A stretch of 64,000 bases of DNA from Blastococcus sp. TF02A-30 (GTDB taxonomy: Bacteria; Actinomycetota; Actinomycetes; Mycobacteriales; Geodermatophilaceae), in NCBI RefSeq assembly GCF_003319185.1, contig NZ_QOHJ01000004.1, positions 310,001 through 374,000 on the forward strand, given 5' to 3'. Each line of letters opens with the position of its first letter. Position 1 is the stretch's first letter. The notes beneath the pieces are model-generated. The model saw nothing but the letters and a program-made list of their open reading frames with translations, made no database searches and was not told the DNA's origin. A program made the position numbers and the translations under genes. This document shows positions 56,421-64,000 of the stretch, one piece after another.

Positions 56421-58031
56421 ATGAGCGCGGTCGACGAGCGGACCGCCCCCGCGGGGGACGTCCTCGCCCAGGCCGCGCGGCGACGCACCTTCGCCGTCAT
56501 CAGCCACCCGGACGCCGGCAAGTCGACGCTCACCGAGGCGCTCGCGCTGCACGCCCGCGTCATCGGCCAGGCCGGCGCGGTGCACGGCAAGGCCGGCCGG
56601 CGCGGCACGGTGTCGGACTGGATGGACATGGAGAAGGCCCGCGGCATCTCCATCACGTCCGCCGCGCTGCAGTTCGAGTACGGGGACGCGGTCATCAACC
56701 TGCTCGACACCCCGGGGCACTCCGACTTCTCGGAGGACACCTACCGGGTCCTCACCGCCGTCGACGCCGCGGTGATGCTGATCGACGCGGCCAAGGGCCT
56801 CGAGGCGCAGACGATGAAGCTGTTCGCCGTCTGCCGGCACCGCGGCATCCCCGTGCTGACCGTGGTCAACAAGTGGGACCGCCCGGGCAAGGACGCGCTC
56901 GAGCTGATGGACGAGATCACCGAGCGCACCGGTCTGACGCCCACCCCGCTCACCTGGCCGGTGGGCATCGCCGGCGACTTCCGCGGCGTGCTGGACCGCT
57001 CCGACGGCTCCTACCGCCGGTTCACCCGCACCGCGGGCGGCGCCACCATCGCGCCCGAGGAGACGCTCTCCCCCGACGCGGCGCTGGCCCGCGAGGGCGA
57101 CGCCTGGCAGCAGGCGGTCGAGGAGGTGGAGCTGCTCGCCGCCACCGGCGCCGAGCACGAGCAGTCGCTGTTCCTCGACGGCGTCACGACGCCGGTGCTG
57201 TTCGCCTCCGCGGTCTCCAACTTCGGCGTGGGCGCGCTGCTGGACACCCTGGTGGGCCTCGCCCCCGCGCCGACCGCCGCCCCGACGGCCGACGGCGGCC
57301 GCCGCGAGCTGACCGAGCCGTTCAGCGCGTTCGTCTTCAAGGTGCAGGCCGGCATGGACACGGCGCACCGCGACCGGCTGGCCTTCATCCGCATCTGCTC
57401 GGGGGTCTTCGAGCGCGGCATGGTGGTCACCCACGGCCGCACCGGCCGGCCGTTCGCCACCAAGTACGCCCAGCAGGTGTTCGGCCGGGACCGGGAGAGC
57501 GTCGACGTCGCCTACCCCGGCGACGTCGTCGGGCTGGTCAACGCCGCGGCGCTCGGCGTCGGCGACACCCTCTACGCCGAGCGACCGGTCGCCTTCCCGC
57601 CGCTGACCACCTTCGCGCCCGAGCACTTCGCGGTCTGCCGGGGCCGCGACACCGCCAAGCACAAGCAGTTCCGCAAGGGCATCGAGCAGCTCGACGGCGA
57701 GGGCGTGGTGCAGGTGCTGCGCTCCGACCGCCGCGGCGACCAGGCCCCGGTGCTCGCCGTCGTCGGGCCGATGCAGTTCGAGGTGGCCAGCCACCGGATG
57801 GAGCACGAGTTCGGCGCGCCGGTGGAGCTGGAGCGGCTGCCCTACAGCCTGGCGATGCGCACCGACGAGGCGTCGGCGCCCGGTGTGCTCGCCGCGGCCC
57901 GCAACGCCGAGGTGCTGCGGCGCAGCGACGGCGAACTGCTGGCCGTCTTCCCCGACAAGTGGGGGCTGCGGGTGCTCAAGGAGAACAAGCCCGAGCTGAC
58001 CCTCGAGCCGATGGTGGCCGCCCAGCTCTGA
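56421..58031 (+). CDS. prfC: Peptide chain release factor 3
   Basis: The 536-residue translational GTPase has G1 HPDAGKST near residue 28, the switch II block DTPGHSDFSEDTYRVL near 92, and G4 NKWDR near 150. The RF3-specific N-terminal segment is RRRTFAVISHPDAGKSTLTEALAL and the C-terminal blocks are GRDTAKHKQFRKGIEQLDGEGVVQV and VGPMQFEVASHRMEHEFG. It releases RF1/RF2 from the ribosome after termination. A GATACT hexamer about 65 nt upstream could be its -10, with a short leader and a weak GAGG before the ATG. The DUF1330 gene follows. Confidence 0.95.
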   Translation: MSAVDERTAPAGDVLAQAARRRTFAVISHPDAGKSTLTEALALHARVIGQAGAVHGKAGRRGTVSDWMDMEKARGISITSAALQFEYGDAVINLLDTPGHSDFSEDTYRVLTAVDAAVMLIDAAKGLEAQTMKLFAVCRHRGIPVLTVVNKWDRPGKDALELMDEITERTGLTPTPLTWPVGIAGDFRGVLDRSDGSYRRFTRTAGGATIAPEETLSPDAALAREGDAWQQAVEEVELLAATGAEHEQSLFLDGVTTPVLFASAVSNFGVGALLDTLVGLAPAPTAAPTADGGRRELTEPFSAFVFKVQAGMDTAHRDRLAFIRICSGVFERGMVVTHGRTGRPFATKYAQQVFGRDRESVDVAYPGDVVGLVNAAALGVGDTLYAERPVAFPPLTTFAPEHFAVCRGRDTAKHKQFRKGIEQLDGEGVVQVLRSDRRGDQAPVLAVVGPMQFEVASHRMEHEFGAPVELERLPYSLAMRTDEASAPGVLAAARNAEVLRRSDGELLAVFPDKWGLRVLKENKPELTLEPMVAAQL

Positions 58032-58053
58032 GCCGGGCCGCTAGCGTGCCGGC

Positions 58054-58416
58054 ATGGCCATCGACCCCCGTGGAACCGACCTCAAGCGCTACCTGCAGGA
58101 GGACCCCGGCGGCCCCGTCGTGATGCTCAACCTGCTCCGCTGGGCCGAGGGCGGCCGGGCGGGCTACGAGCAGTACGCCGAGGCGCTGCGGACGACGTTC
58201 CTCCCGCGCTACGGCGGTGAGGTGCTCTACGCCGGCGAGGGCTCGACGGCGCTGGTCGCCGAGGCCGGCCAGGACTGGGACGCCGTCCTGCTGGTGCGCT
58301 ACCCCTCCCGCGAGGCGTTCAGCCGCATGGTCGCCGACCCGGAGTACCAGGAGGTCACCGCCCTGCGGACGCAGGCGCTCACGGAGGCGGTGCTGCAGGC
58401 CACCGTCCCCTGGTGA
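58054..58416 (+). CDS. DUF1330 protein
   Basis: The 120-residue ferredoxin-like alpha/beta protein has VVMLNLLRWAEGGRAGYEQYAEAL near residue 22, VLYAGEG in the middle and the family block WDAVLLVRYPSREAFSRMVADPEYQEV near 75-102. DUF1330 proteins are small dimeric proteins with no agreed function. The ATG is 6 nt after TAGCGT (58042-58047), so it has its own leaderless promoter despite being 22 bp after prfC. Confidence 0.85.
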   Translation: MAIDPRGTDLKRYLQEDPGGPVVMLNLLRWAEGGRAGYEQYAEALRTTFLPRYGGEVLYAGEGSTALVAEAGQDWDAVLLVRYPSREAFSRMVADPEYQEVTALRTQALTEAVLQATVPW

Positions 58417-58429
58417 CCCGGTTCGCCCG

Positions 58430-58648
58430 CTAGGCGGGCGCGCCGGCGAGGTGCGCGCGCAGCCGGGCGGCCAGGCGCCGGCGGTGCACCGCGCGCTGGT
58501 GCAGCCGCGCACCGGCCGCCGGTGAGCCGGTGAGCACCGCCTGCCGGTCGAGGGCCGCGGCCCCCTCCTCGTGCCCCAGCGCCTGGCGCAGCAGCTCCGC
58601 CCGCACCGGGTCGTCGCCGGCGGCGGGCAGCGGACGGGCGGCGGTCAT
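58430..58648 (-). CDS. Small helical protein of unknown function, 72 aa
   Basis: From ATG at 58648 the product is almost entirely Arg/Ala/Leu-rich helix (VRAELLRQALGHEEGAAALDRQAVL, QRAVHRRRLAARLRAHL). I recognise no family. It fills the gap between the DUF1330 gene end and the next minus-strand gene with coherent helical periodicity, but with so high a G+C content chance frames can look similar. Confidence 0.45.
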   Translation of the reverse strand: MTAARPLPAAGDDPVRAELLRQALGHEEGAAALDRQAVLTGSPAAGARLHQRAVHRRRLAARLRAHLAGAPA

Positions 58649-58707
58649 GCCCCGATCGTGCGGCCCCTCGTCACTGTCCGCGACCGGAGCGGCCGGCGTT
58701 CCCCCGT

Positions 58708-59526
58708 TCAGGGGTCGACGAGCGTGGCCGAGATCCGGCTGATGGTGGCCTCCTCGACCGGCAGGTGCGGCAGCACCGCGGGCACCTCCTCCCGCTCCAG
58801 CCCGGTGTCGGCCAGGGCGGCGAGGAGGAGGTCGGCCTCCTGCGGCGGCACCGGCACCGTGCACCCGGAGGCGTCCAGCGCCGCGCGCGCCAGGAACAGC
58901 GCACCCGCCAGGGAGTCGTCCGGCTGCGGCGGCTCGGGCGCCGGTGCGGCCGAGCGGGTGACCGCTTCGGCCGCGCGGACCAGCGACAGCGGCAGCCCCT
59001 CGGTCTCCACCTCGATCAGCGGGACGCGGCCCAGGGCGGCGAGCACCAGCTGCTCGGCGTCGATCCGCAGCGGCGCCTCCCAGCCGCCGGAGCGGACGAC
59101 GGCGGGCAGGTCGTCGGCGTCCTCGCCGAGGTCCTCGGCCAGCTCCGCCCAGGCGGCCGGGCGGTTCTCCCGCGCCCGCTCCGCGGCGAGGACGCACGTG
59201 GCGAGGACGAACGGCGCGAGCACCTCGTCGTCGAACCGGTCGGCCTGCACGGTGCCGTCGGCGGCGAGCGAGTTCAGCGCGTCCTGGAAGGTGCCCGGCG
59301 TCGCGTCGCCGAGGTCCAGCCGCCCGTCGTCGGCGCTCAGCGGCAGGCCGTCGGCGGCGCGCTCCCCCAGCGTGGGCCCCGTGCGCGTGAGCACCGCGCC
59401 GCGGCGCACCACGTGCGGCAGGTCGGAGAGCCCCACGGCCCAGGCGCAGCTCTCCGCGATCAGCGCGGGGGTCCGCTCCCGCAGGACCTCCCGGGTCAGC
59501 AGGCCCATCCAGTCGACGTCGAACAC
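58708..59526 (-). CDS. Hypothetical protein, 272 aa
   Basis: This is a soluble, acidic, helical protein starting MFDVDWMGLLTREVLRERTPALIAES, with a Pro-rich linker at about 190-205 and a helical C-terminal domain. No motif or membrane segment is recognised. The GTG lies 6 nt after GACAGT (59538-59533, minus strand), compatible with a leaderless start. The frame is long and the composition is protein-like, so it is very probably a real gene of unknown function. Confidence 0.7.
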   Translation of the reverse strand: MFDVDWMGLLTREVLRERTPALIAESCAWAVGLSDLPHVVRRGAVLTRTGPTLGERAADGLPLSADDGRLDLGDATPGTFQDALNSLAADGTVQADRFDDEVLAPFVLATCVLAAERARENRPAAWAELAEDLGEDADDLPAVVRSGGWEAPLRIDAEQLVLAALGRVPLIEVETEGLPLSLVRAAEAVTRSAAPAPEPPQPDDSLAGALFLARAALDASGCTVPVPPQEADLLLAALADTGLEREEVPAVLPHLPVEEATISRISATLVDP

Positions 59527-59571
59527 CCCTCCACTGTCCCCGACCTGGCGCGGCGGTGACGGCCGGGCGCG

Positions 59572-60012
59572 TCAGCCGGGGTCGCGGACGAGGTGGACGG
59601 CGGCCTCCTCCGCCGAGGCGGCCGCGCCGTCGATCCCCTGGTCGCGGGCGTAGAGCTGCTCGTCGGAGTCGGTGGTCCCGCCGTCGTCGGCGTCGACCAG
59701 CCGCCCGGCCCGCACGTCGCCCACCTCGTCGTCCAGCAGCTCGCCGTCGGTGTCGGACGTATCGCCCAGGCCGTCGCCGTCGTCGTCGACACCGTCGGGC
59801 AGCTCCCGGGCCAGCCGCCCGTCCAGGCTCTCCCCCGCCTCCTCCTCGGCCTCCGTGGTGCCCCAGTCGTCGACCGCCCAGGCGCGCTCGGGCGGCGACC
59901 AGCCGCGGTCCAGCACGTCGCCGTCGTCGTCCAGGGTGTCCGAGGCCTCGAGCAGGCCGGTGGCCTCCTCCGGATCGGTGCCGTCGGTGCCCCAGGTGTC
60001 GCGCGGTGCCAT
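59572..60012 (-). CDS. DUF5709 acidic protein
   Basis: The 146-residue, strongly acidic protein has the DUF5709 pattern: DTLDDDGDVLDRGWSPPERAWAVDDWGTT near residue 25, ESLDGRLARELPDG near 63 and DEEVGDVRAGRLVDADDGG-type text near 95 (here LLDDEVGDVRAGRLV). A helical AASAEEAAVHLV end follows. The family is restricted to actinomycetes and of unknown function; such acidic proteins are often induced by stress. GAGGAGGA precedes the ATG. Confidence 0.85.
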   Translation of the reverse strand: MAPRDTWGTDGTDPEEATGLLEASDTLDDDGDVLDRGWSPPERAWAVDDWGTTEAEEEAGESLDGRLARELPDGVDDDGDGLGDTSDTDGELLDDEVGDVRAGRLVDADDGGTTDSDEQLYARDQGIDGAAASAEEAAVHLVRDPG

Positions 60013-60095
60013 CGCCGTCCTCCTCAGCCGGGCGTCGTCGGGCCGAGTGTGGCCCGCGCCGCCCGCCGGTGGAAGGGGTCGGCCAGGATGGCGCC

Positions 60096-60563
60096 ATGAC
60101 CGAGTTCCCCGCCCTCGCCGTACTGGCCGCCGAGGAGGCCGAGCTGCAGCTCCCGGCCTTCTCCTCCGACGACGCGTGGGCGCTCGGGTGCGCGCTGGTG
60201 GCGACCGCCCGCGACGGCGGCCTGCCGGTGGCGGTGGACATCAGCCGCAACGGGCACCAGCTCTTCCACGCCTCGCTGCCCGGCACCAGCCCGGACAACG
60301 ACGACTGGCTGGCCCGCAAGAGCCGCGTCGTCCAGCGGTTCGGCCACAGCTCGCTCTACGTCGGCCAGCGCTCCCGGGAGAACGGCACCACCGCCGAGGC
60401 GGAGTTCTCCCTCGACCCCGCCCGGTACGCCGCGCACGGCGGGGCGTTCCCCCTGCTCGTGCGCGGCGTCGGGCCGGTCGGGGTGGTCGCCGTCAGCGGG
60501 CTGCCCCAGGTCGACGACCACCGCATGGTGGTCGCGGCGCTGCGCGCCCACCTGGCCGGCTGA
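60096..60563 (+). CDS. UPF0303/HbpS-GlcG-like heme-degrading-domain protein
   Basis: The 155-residue protein matches the UPF0303 family: VALVATARDGGLPVAVDISRNGHQLFHASLPGTSPDN-like text at residues 35-70, then DDWLARKSRVVQRFGHSSLYVG and the C-terminal GVGPVGVVAVSGLPQVDDHRMVV. It has the profilin-like fold shared with HbpS, and some relatives bind or degrade heme, but the family's function is not settled. The ATG is 6 nt after CAGGAT (60084-60089). Confidence 0.8.
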   Translation: MTEFPALAVLAAEEAELQLPAFSSDDAWALGCALVATARDGGLPVAVDISRNGHQLFHASLPGTSPDNDDWLARKSRVVQRFGHSSLYVGQRSRENGTTAEAEFSLDPARYAAHGGAFPLLVRGVGPVGVVAVSGLPQVDDHRMVVAALRAHLAG

Positions 60564-60567
60564 CGAG

Positions 60568-61992
60568 CTACTCCGAGGCGGCCGCCGCGGTGTCGCCCTC
60601 GCCCTGCTCGCTGCTCGGCGGGCCGACCCACACGGTCTTGGCGTTCATGAACTCGCGCATGCCCAGCTCGGTCAGCTCGCGGCCGTAGCCGCTCTGCTTC
60701 ACCCCGCCGAAGGGCAGCTCCGGGTAGCTGGTCACCATCCCGTTGATGAACGCCATGCCCGAGGCGACGTCGCGGACGAACTGCGCCCGCTCTGCCTCGT
60801 CCTCGCTCCACAGGTTGGCGCCCAGGCCGTAGGGGTGGCTGTTCGCGATCTCGATCGCCTCGTCGAGGGAGTCGACGGTCCACAGCGCCGCCACCGGGCC
60901 GAAGACCTCCTCGAAGTAGAGGTCCATCTCGGGCGTGATCCCGGTGAGCAGGGTCGGCTCGTAGAACCATCCCGGACGGTCCACCCGCTTGCCGCCGACC
61001 AGCACCTGCGCGCCCTTGGCGACGGCGTCCTGCACGTACTGCTCGACGTCGTCACGGCCGGACTCGGTGGCCAGCGGGCCGACCTTCGTCTCCCGGTCCA
61101 TCGGGTCGCCGACGGTCAGCGCGGCGATCTTCTCGGCGAACAGCCGGGTGAACTCCTCGGCGACGTCGCGGTGCACGAAGAACCGCTTGGCCGCGATGCA
61201 GCTCTGCCCGTTGTTCTGGTTGCGGGCGGTGACCGCGACCTCGGCGGCCTTCTCCAGGTCCGCCGACGGCATGACGATGAACGGGTCGCTGCCGCCCAGC
61301 TCGAGCACGGTCTTCTTCAGCGCGTCGCCGGCGATCGAGGCGACCGACTGCCCGGCCGGTGCGCTGCCGGTCAGCGTCGCCGCGGCCACCCGGTCGTCGC
61401 GCAGCACCCGCTCGATCGTCGAGGACCCGATGAGCAGGGTCTGGAAGACGTCCTCGGGGAAGCCGGCCTTGCGGAACAGCTCCTCCATGTACAGGGCGGT
61501 CTGCGGCACGTTGCTCGCGTGCTTGAGCAGCCCGACGTTGCCGGCCATCAGCGCCGGGGCGGCGAACCGCATCGCCTGCCACAGCGGGAAGTTCCACGGC
61601 ATGATCGCCAGGACGACGCCGATCGGCTGGTGGACGACGTAGGCGTCCACGGCACCCACCGCGTCGGCGTCCTTCTTCTCGGGCTCGAGCAGCGCCGGGC
61701 CGTGCTCGGCGTACCAGCGCAGCGCCTTGGCGCACTTGCCCACCTCGGCCTCGGCCGAGGCCAGGGTCTTGCCCATCTCGGTCACCATGAGCTCGGCGAC
61801 GGACCCGGTGTCCTCGTCGAGCACGTCGGCGGCCGCGCGCAGCCACCCGGCCCGCTCGGCCGGCGTGGTCAGCCGGTAGCTCGTCCAGGCCTCCGCGGCG
61901 CGCGCGATCTTCTGCTCGAGGGCGTCGTCGCTGAGCGGTTCGTAGGTCTTGAGCGTCTCGCCCGTGGTCGGGTTGGTGGTGGCGATGGCCAT
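60568..61992 (-). CDS. NAD(P)-dependent succinate-semialdehyde-dehydrogenase-type aldehyde dehydrogenase
   Basis: The 474-residue protein has MPWNFPLWQ near residue 130, catalytic Glu in ELGGSDPF near 230 and catalytic Cys in NNGQSCIAAKRF near 264, and a closing ELPFGGVKQSGYGRELTELGMREFMNAKTVW block. The short length and the NVGLLKHASNVPQTAL region are those of the GabD-like/SSADH subgroup (YneI type), which converts succinate semialdehyde to succinate. GGAGGG lies 6 nt before the ATG. The gene stands alone, ending 5 bp from the UPF0303 gene. Confidence 0.9.
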   Translation of the reverse strand: MAIATTNPTTGETLKTYEPLSDDALEQKIARAAEAWTSYRLTTPAERAGWLRAAADVLDEDTGSVAELMVTEMGKTLASAEAEVGKCAKALRWYAEHGPALLEPEKKDADAVGAVDAYVVHQPIGVVLAIMPWNFPLWQAMRFAAPALMAGNVGLLKHASNVPQTALYMEELFRKAGFPEDVFQTLLIGSSTIERVLRDDRVAAATLTGSAPAGQSVASIAGDALKKTVLELGGSDPFIVMPSADLEKAAEVAVTARNQNNGQSCIAAKRFFVHRDVAEEFTRLFAEKIAALTVGDPMDRETKVGPLATESGRDDVEQYVQDAVAKGAQVLVGGKRVDRPGWFYEPTLLTGITPEMDLYFEEVFGPVAALWTVDSLDEAIEIANSHPYGLGANLWSEDEAERAQFVRDVASGMAFINGMVTSYPELPFGGVKQSGYGRELTELGMREFMNAKTVWVGPPSSEQGEGDTAAAASE

Positions 61993-62066
61993 GGGGGTCC
62001 CTCCGTCGGTCGCGCCTGCTGCCCTGCCCGCGACCGGGCCGGGGAAAACCGTCGTCCCACCGTGGG

Positions 62067-62117
62067 GCATGACCTGCCCCCGGCCCGGGTAGGGGGCGCG
62101 GGGATTGCGCCGATAGT
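62067..62117 (+). promoter_or_regulatory. Candidate stress-sigma promoter plus a second -10 before the MEDS-HATPase gene
   Basis: GCAT (62067-62070), 16 nt and GGGTA (62087-62091, in GGGTAGGG) fit the SigB/SigF-type pattern. GATAGT at 62112-62117 is a normal-type -10 placed 8 nt before the GTG at 62126. Two sigma factors could thus read this regulator gene. Confidence 0.4.
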
Positions 62118-62125
62118 GGACGTCG

Positions 62126-63139
62126 GTGGACGACCATCGACGACGCGGGGAGTTCGACGTGGGCGAGCAGGGCACGGGGCGGCCGAGACCAGGCCGCGAG
62201 TACCTGCACGATGCACTGCTGTTCGACGACGACCAGCGGCTCACCGAGGTCGCGGTGCCCTTCCTCCTCGAGGGCCTGGCCGCCGGCGAAGCGGCCGTCG
62301 TCGCCACCACCCCGCGGACGGCGGGGACGCTGCGCGCGGCCGTCGGCGACGACCCGCGGGTGCACGTGCTCGAGCGGCACGAGGTGTACCGGGCGCGCAC
62401 CCCCACGGCCATCACCACGTTCCGCAGGCTGGCCGAGCAGCACCGCGCCGAGGGCGTGCGCCGGGTCCGGGTCGTCGGCGAGGTCGGCTTCGGCACCACC
62501 GAGCGGGACTGGCTCGAGTGGATGCGCTACGAGTCGGTCATCAACGAGGCGCTGGCGGCCTGGCCGCTGTGGGGGCTGTGCGTCTTCGACACGCAGCGGC
62601 TGCCCCAGCCGCTGCTCGACTCCGCGCTGGCCACCCACCCCCATCTGGTCGACGGGGCGCGCCGGCGGGGTCACAACCCCGGGTTCGTCGAGCCGGTCGA
62701 CTACGTCCGCTCGCTGCCGGTCCCGCCCGAGCCGCTCGAGGCGACCACCCCCGCGCTGCACGCGCCCGACGTCGCCGACTTCGCGGGGCTCCGGCACGCC
62801 GTCGCCGCCGAGCTGTCGGCCAGCCGGGCCGGCCCCGACCTCGTCGAGGACTTCCTGCTCGCCGTCGACGAGATGGTGTCCAACGCCGTCCGGCACGGGC
62901 TTCCGCCGGTCAGCCTGCGGCTCTGGACCTCCGCCGACCGCATCGTCTGCACCATCGGGGACGGCGGCCCCGTCTGGGACGACCCGTTCGCCGGCTACGG
63001 CCCCGCCCACGGCGACGACCTCTCCCGCGGCGGCATGGGGCTGTGGCTGGCCCGCCAGCTCTGCGACCACGTGGACATCTCCACCGCCGGCGACGGCGGC
63101 ACGGGCGTCGAGGTGCGGCTGACGGTGCGGCTGCCCTGA
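62126..63139 (+). CDS. MEDS-domain and HATPase anti-sigma-type regulator (RsbA-like)
   Basis: In the 337-residue protein residues about 25-190 form a MEDS/DcmR sensory domain (HDALLFDDDQRLTEVAVPFLLEGLAAGEAAVVATTP, AITTFRRLAEQHRAEGVRRVRVVGE, WMRYESVINEAL). Residues about 225-335 form an RsbW-type HATPase domain with N box DEMVSNAVRHG and G box SRGGMGLWLARQL. It probably binds a sigma factor or its antagonist and switches with a small-molecule signal. A stress-sigma-like promoter precedes it, suggesting it belongs to the general stress network. No phosphatase partner is adjacent. Confidence 0.85.
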   Translation: MDDHRRRGEFDVGEQGTGRPRPGREYLHDALLFDDDQRLTEVAVPFLLEGLAAGEAAVVATTPRTAGTLRAAVGDDPRVHVLERHEVYRARTPTAITTFRRLAEQHRAEGVRRVRVVGEVGFGTTERDWLEWMRYESVINEALAAWPLWGLCVFDTQRLPQPLLDSALATHPHLVDGARRRGHNPGFVEPVDYVRSLPVPPEPLEATTPALHAPDVADFAGLRHAVAAELSASRAGPDLVEDFLLAVDEMVSNAVRHGLPPVSLRLWTSADRIVCTIGDGGPVWDDPFAGYGPAHGDDLSRGGMGLWLARQLCDHVDISTAGDGGTGVEVRLTVRLP

Positions 63140-63149
63140 GCCGCTCGCG

Positions 63150-63545
63150 TCAGCCGAACAGGTCGCTGAGGAACGACTCCTTCTTCCGCCGGCCGCCGTA
63201 CCGCTGGTCGTAGCGGGGGTCGTGGCGCTCGTCGTACCGCCCGTCGGACCGCTGGTCGCGCGTGCCGTGCGAGCTGCCGCGCACCTGGCGCAGGACCTCG
63301 TCGACGACGGACCCCAGCTGGCCCCCGGTCGGTTGCTGCGTGGTCGCGCGCGGCTCCTGCCGGCGGTCGTCCGCGGCGGCGGGGGCCGACGTGCCGCCGT
63401 GCCAGGCGTTCTCCGCGTCGATGAGCCGGTCCAGCTCGCCCCGGTCGAGGAAGATGCCGCGGCAGTCGGCGCACTGGTCCACGTGCACGCCGTTGCGCTC
63501 GTAGGTGCGCATCGCGCCGTGGCACTTCGGGCAGGTCAGCTCCAT
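63150..63545 (-). CDS. Zinc-ribbon (TFIIB-type) protein
   Basis: The 131-residue protein begins with a zinc ribbon, MELTCPKCHGAMRTYERNGVHVDQCADCRGIFLDRGELDRLI, with Cys pairs at 5/8 and 25/28 as in the zf-TFIIB family (YjdM-like). The central part is polar. The C-terminus has Arg/Tyr repeats (DGRYDERHDPRYDQRYGGRRKK) and ends in an ESFLSDLFG tail typical of these proteins. The role is unknown. It converges with the MEDS gene with 10 bp between stops. Confidence 0.85.
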   Translation of the reverse strand: MELTCPKCHGAMRTYERNGVHVDQCADCRGIFLDRGELDRLIDAENAWHGGTSAPAAADDRRQEPRATTQQPTGGQLGSVVDEVLRQVRGSSHGTRDQRSDGRYDERHDPRYDQRYGGRRKKESFLSDLFG

Positions 63546-63624
63546 GCCGCACCAACGCCGGGCGGGTCGGCCCCGGTTCCCGACGATCTTCCGGCCAGTG
63601 GCGGGTGGGGACGGGCCACTCGCG

Positions 63625-63734
63625 CCGCGGTGGGGATACTGACCGCGGCAACCGCGACCGATGGGAGCACCGCAGTGGAACCGAGGCACACGTTGTCGAC
63701 GCGGGCCGTGCGGCCCCCGGTCCGGGAGGGCTGA
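63625..63734 (+). promoter_or_regulatory. Promoter, dyad and possible leader peptide before the CoA-transferase
   Basis: CCGCGGT-N10-ACCGCGG (63625-63631 / 63642-63648) surrounds a -10 hexamer GATACT (63635-63640). Downstream a GTG at 63675, 7 nt after GGGAG, opens a 19-codon frame (MEPRHTLSTRAVRPPVREG) whose TGA lies 1 bp before the CoA-transferase GTG. It may couple or tune translation. Confidence 0.35.
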
Positions 63735-63735
63735 C

Positions 63736-64000
63736 GTGGACAAGGTCATCGGCAGCGCCCAGGAGGCGGTCGCGGACATCGCGGCCGGCTCGGTCCTCGC
63801 CGTGGGCGGCTTCGGCCTCTGCGGCGTGCCGTTCGCGCTGATCGACGCGCTGCTCGAGCAGGGCGCCGACGAGCTCACCACCATCTCCAACAACTGCGGG
63901 GTCGACGACGCCGCGCTGGGCGTGCTGCTCTACGCCGGGCGGATCCGCAAGACGATCAGCTCGTTCGTCGGCGGCAACAAGGAGCTCGCCCGCCTGTACC
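63736..64000 (+). CDS. 3-oxoacid CoA-transferase subunit A, N-terminal part
   Basis: The gene runs off the right edge; 88 codons are visible. The product begins MDKVIGSAQEAVADIAAGSVLAVGGFGLCGVPFALIDAL and continues with LTTISNNCGVDDAALGVLLYAGRIRKTISSFVGGNKE, the standard start of subunit A of succinyl-CoA:3-ketoacid CoA-transferase (ScoA/PcaI type). GGAGGG lies about 7 nt before the GTG. Subunit B would be expected just outside the window. It would activate acetoacetate or 3-oxoadipate. Confidence 0.9.
   Translation, partial: MDKVIGSAQEAVADIAAGSVLAVGGFGLCGVPFALIDALLEQGADELTTISNNCGVDDAALGVLLYAGRIRKTISSFVGGNKELARLY

Noticed and set aside
60838-63213. Long plus-strand frame antisense to the aldehyde dehydrogenase
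   Set aside because: Low-complexity Arg/Gly/Val/Leu text without motifs; the minus strand carries the catalytic Cys and Glu motifs of the dehydrogenase.

Overview
The window is about 73% G+C. Most genes start with GTG or ATG, many neighbours overlap by 4 bp (GTGA or ATGA), and almost every long open frame has shadow frames. Gene content (malate:quinone oxidoreductase, DUF222/HNH proteins, DUF5709, a SigK/RskA pair, LigB, a PASTA kinase) points to a high-GC actinomycete. The overall style resembles Geodermatophilaceae (Blastococcus, Geodermatophilus, Modestobacter); that family-level placement is an inference. I saw no rRNA, tRNA, CRISPR array, IS element or phage module. The window reads as ordinary chromosome rich in catabolic, redox and stress genes.

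Layout. 1-9 kb: edge of a secreted SGNH hydrolase, a secreted repeat protein, a VanZ-like protein, a Yellow/royal-jelly-type beta-propeller coupled to an unusual hemerythrin-esterase fusion, two zinc alcohol/formaldehyde dehydrogenases with stress-sigma-like promoters, and a PASTA-type Ser/Thr kinase. 9-20 kb: a three-subunit molybdenum aldehyde/xanthine oxidoreductase, a GAF-ANTAR protein, alditol oxidase, LigB, a luciferase-like oxidoreductase, a monoglyceride-lipase-like hydrolase and a DUF222/HNH protein. 20-32 kb: an ABC exporter divergent from its MarR regulator, a TPR-GGDEF diguanylate cyclase, a four-gene overlapping operon (two SDRs, phosphotransferase, SMP-30-like), a Tat lipoprotein intradiol dioxygenase, tryptophan 2,3-dioxygenase, Mqo and a cold-shock protein. 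32-40 kb: flavodoxin-like protein, Mug glycosylase, a SigK/RskA module beside a membrane-anchored sulfite-oxidase-fold enzyme and an MPT83-like fasciclin lipoprotein, dienelactone hydrolase, an HxlR regulator with a striking double operator, and a GNAT enzyme. 40-48 kb: a coupled redox-signalling operon (response regulator fused to a cysteine-less thioredoxin-reductase module, cNMP-domain histidine kinase, zinc dehydrogenase), UBP zinc finger, Na+/H+ antiporter, FNT channel and a DUF2235 hydrolase. 48-55 kb: a divergent catabolic cluster (hydroxyquinol-type dioxygenase, quinone-reductase-like enzyme, citryl-CoA-lyase-like enzyme, CaiB CoA-transferase // amidohydrolase, IclR). 55-64 kb: PdxY, methyltransferase, RF3, small hypothetical genes, a semialdehyde dehydrogenase, a MEDS-HATPase anti-sigma-type regulator and the first part of a 3-oxoacid CoA-transferase.

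The main points for follow-up are the hemerythrin-esterase/Yellow pair (1.9-4.6 kb), the REC-TrxR/kinase/dehydrogenase operon (39.7-43.8 kb), the SigK-type module (33.6-37.6 kb), the CoA-dependent catabolic cluster (48-54.6 kb), an 86-bp nested palindrome at 54.63 kb, and about 20 genes whose start codon lies 6-7 nt after a -10-like hexamer, which suggests widespread leaderless transcription.
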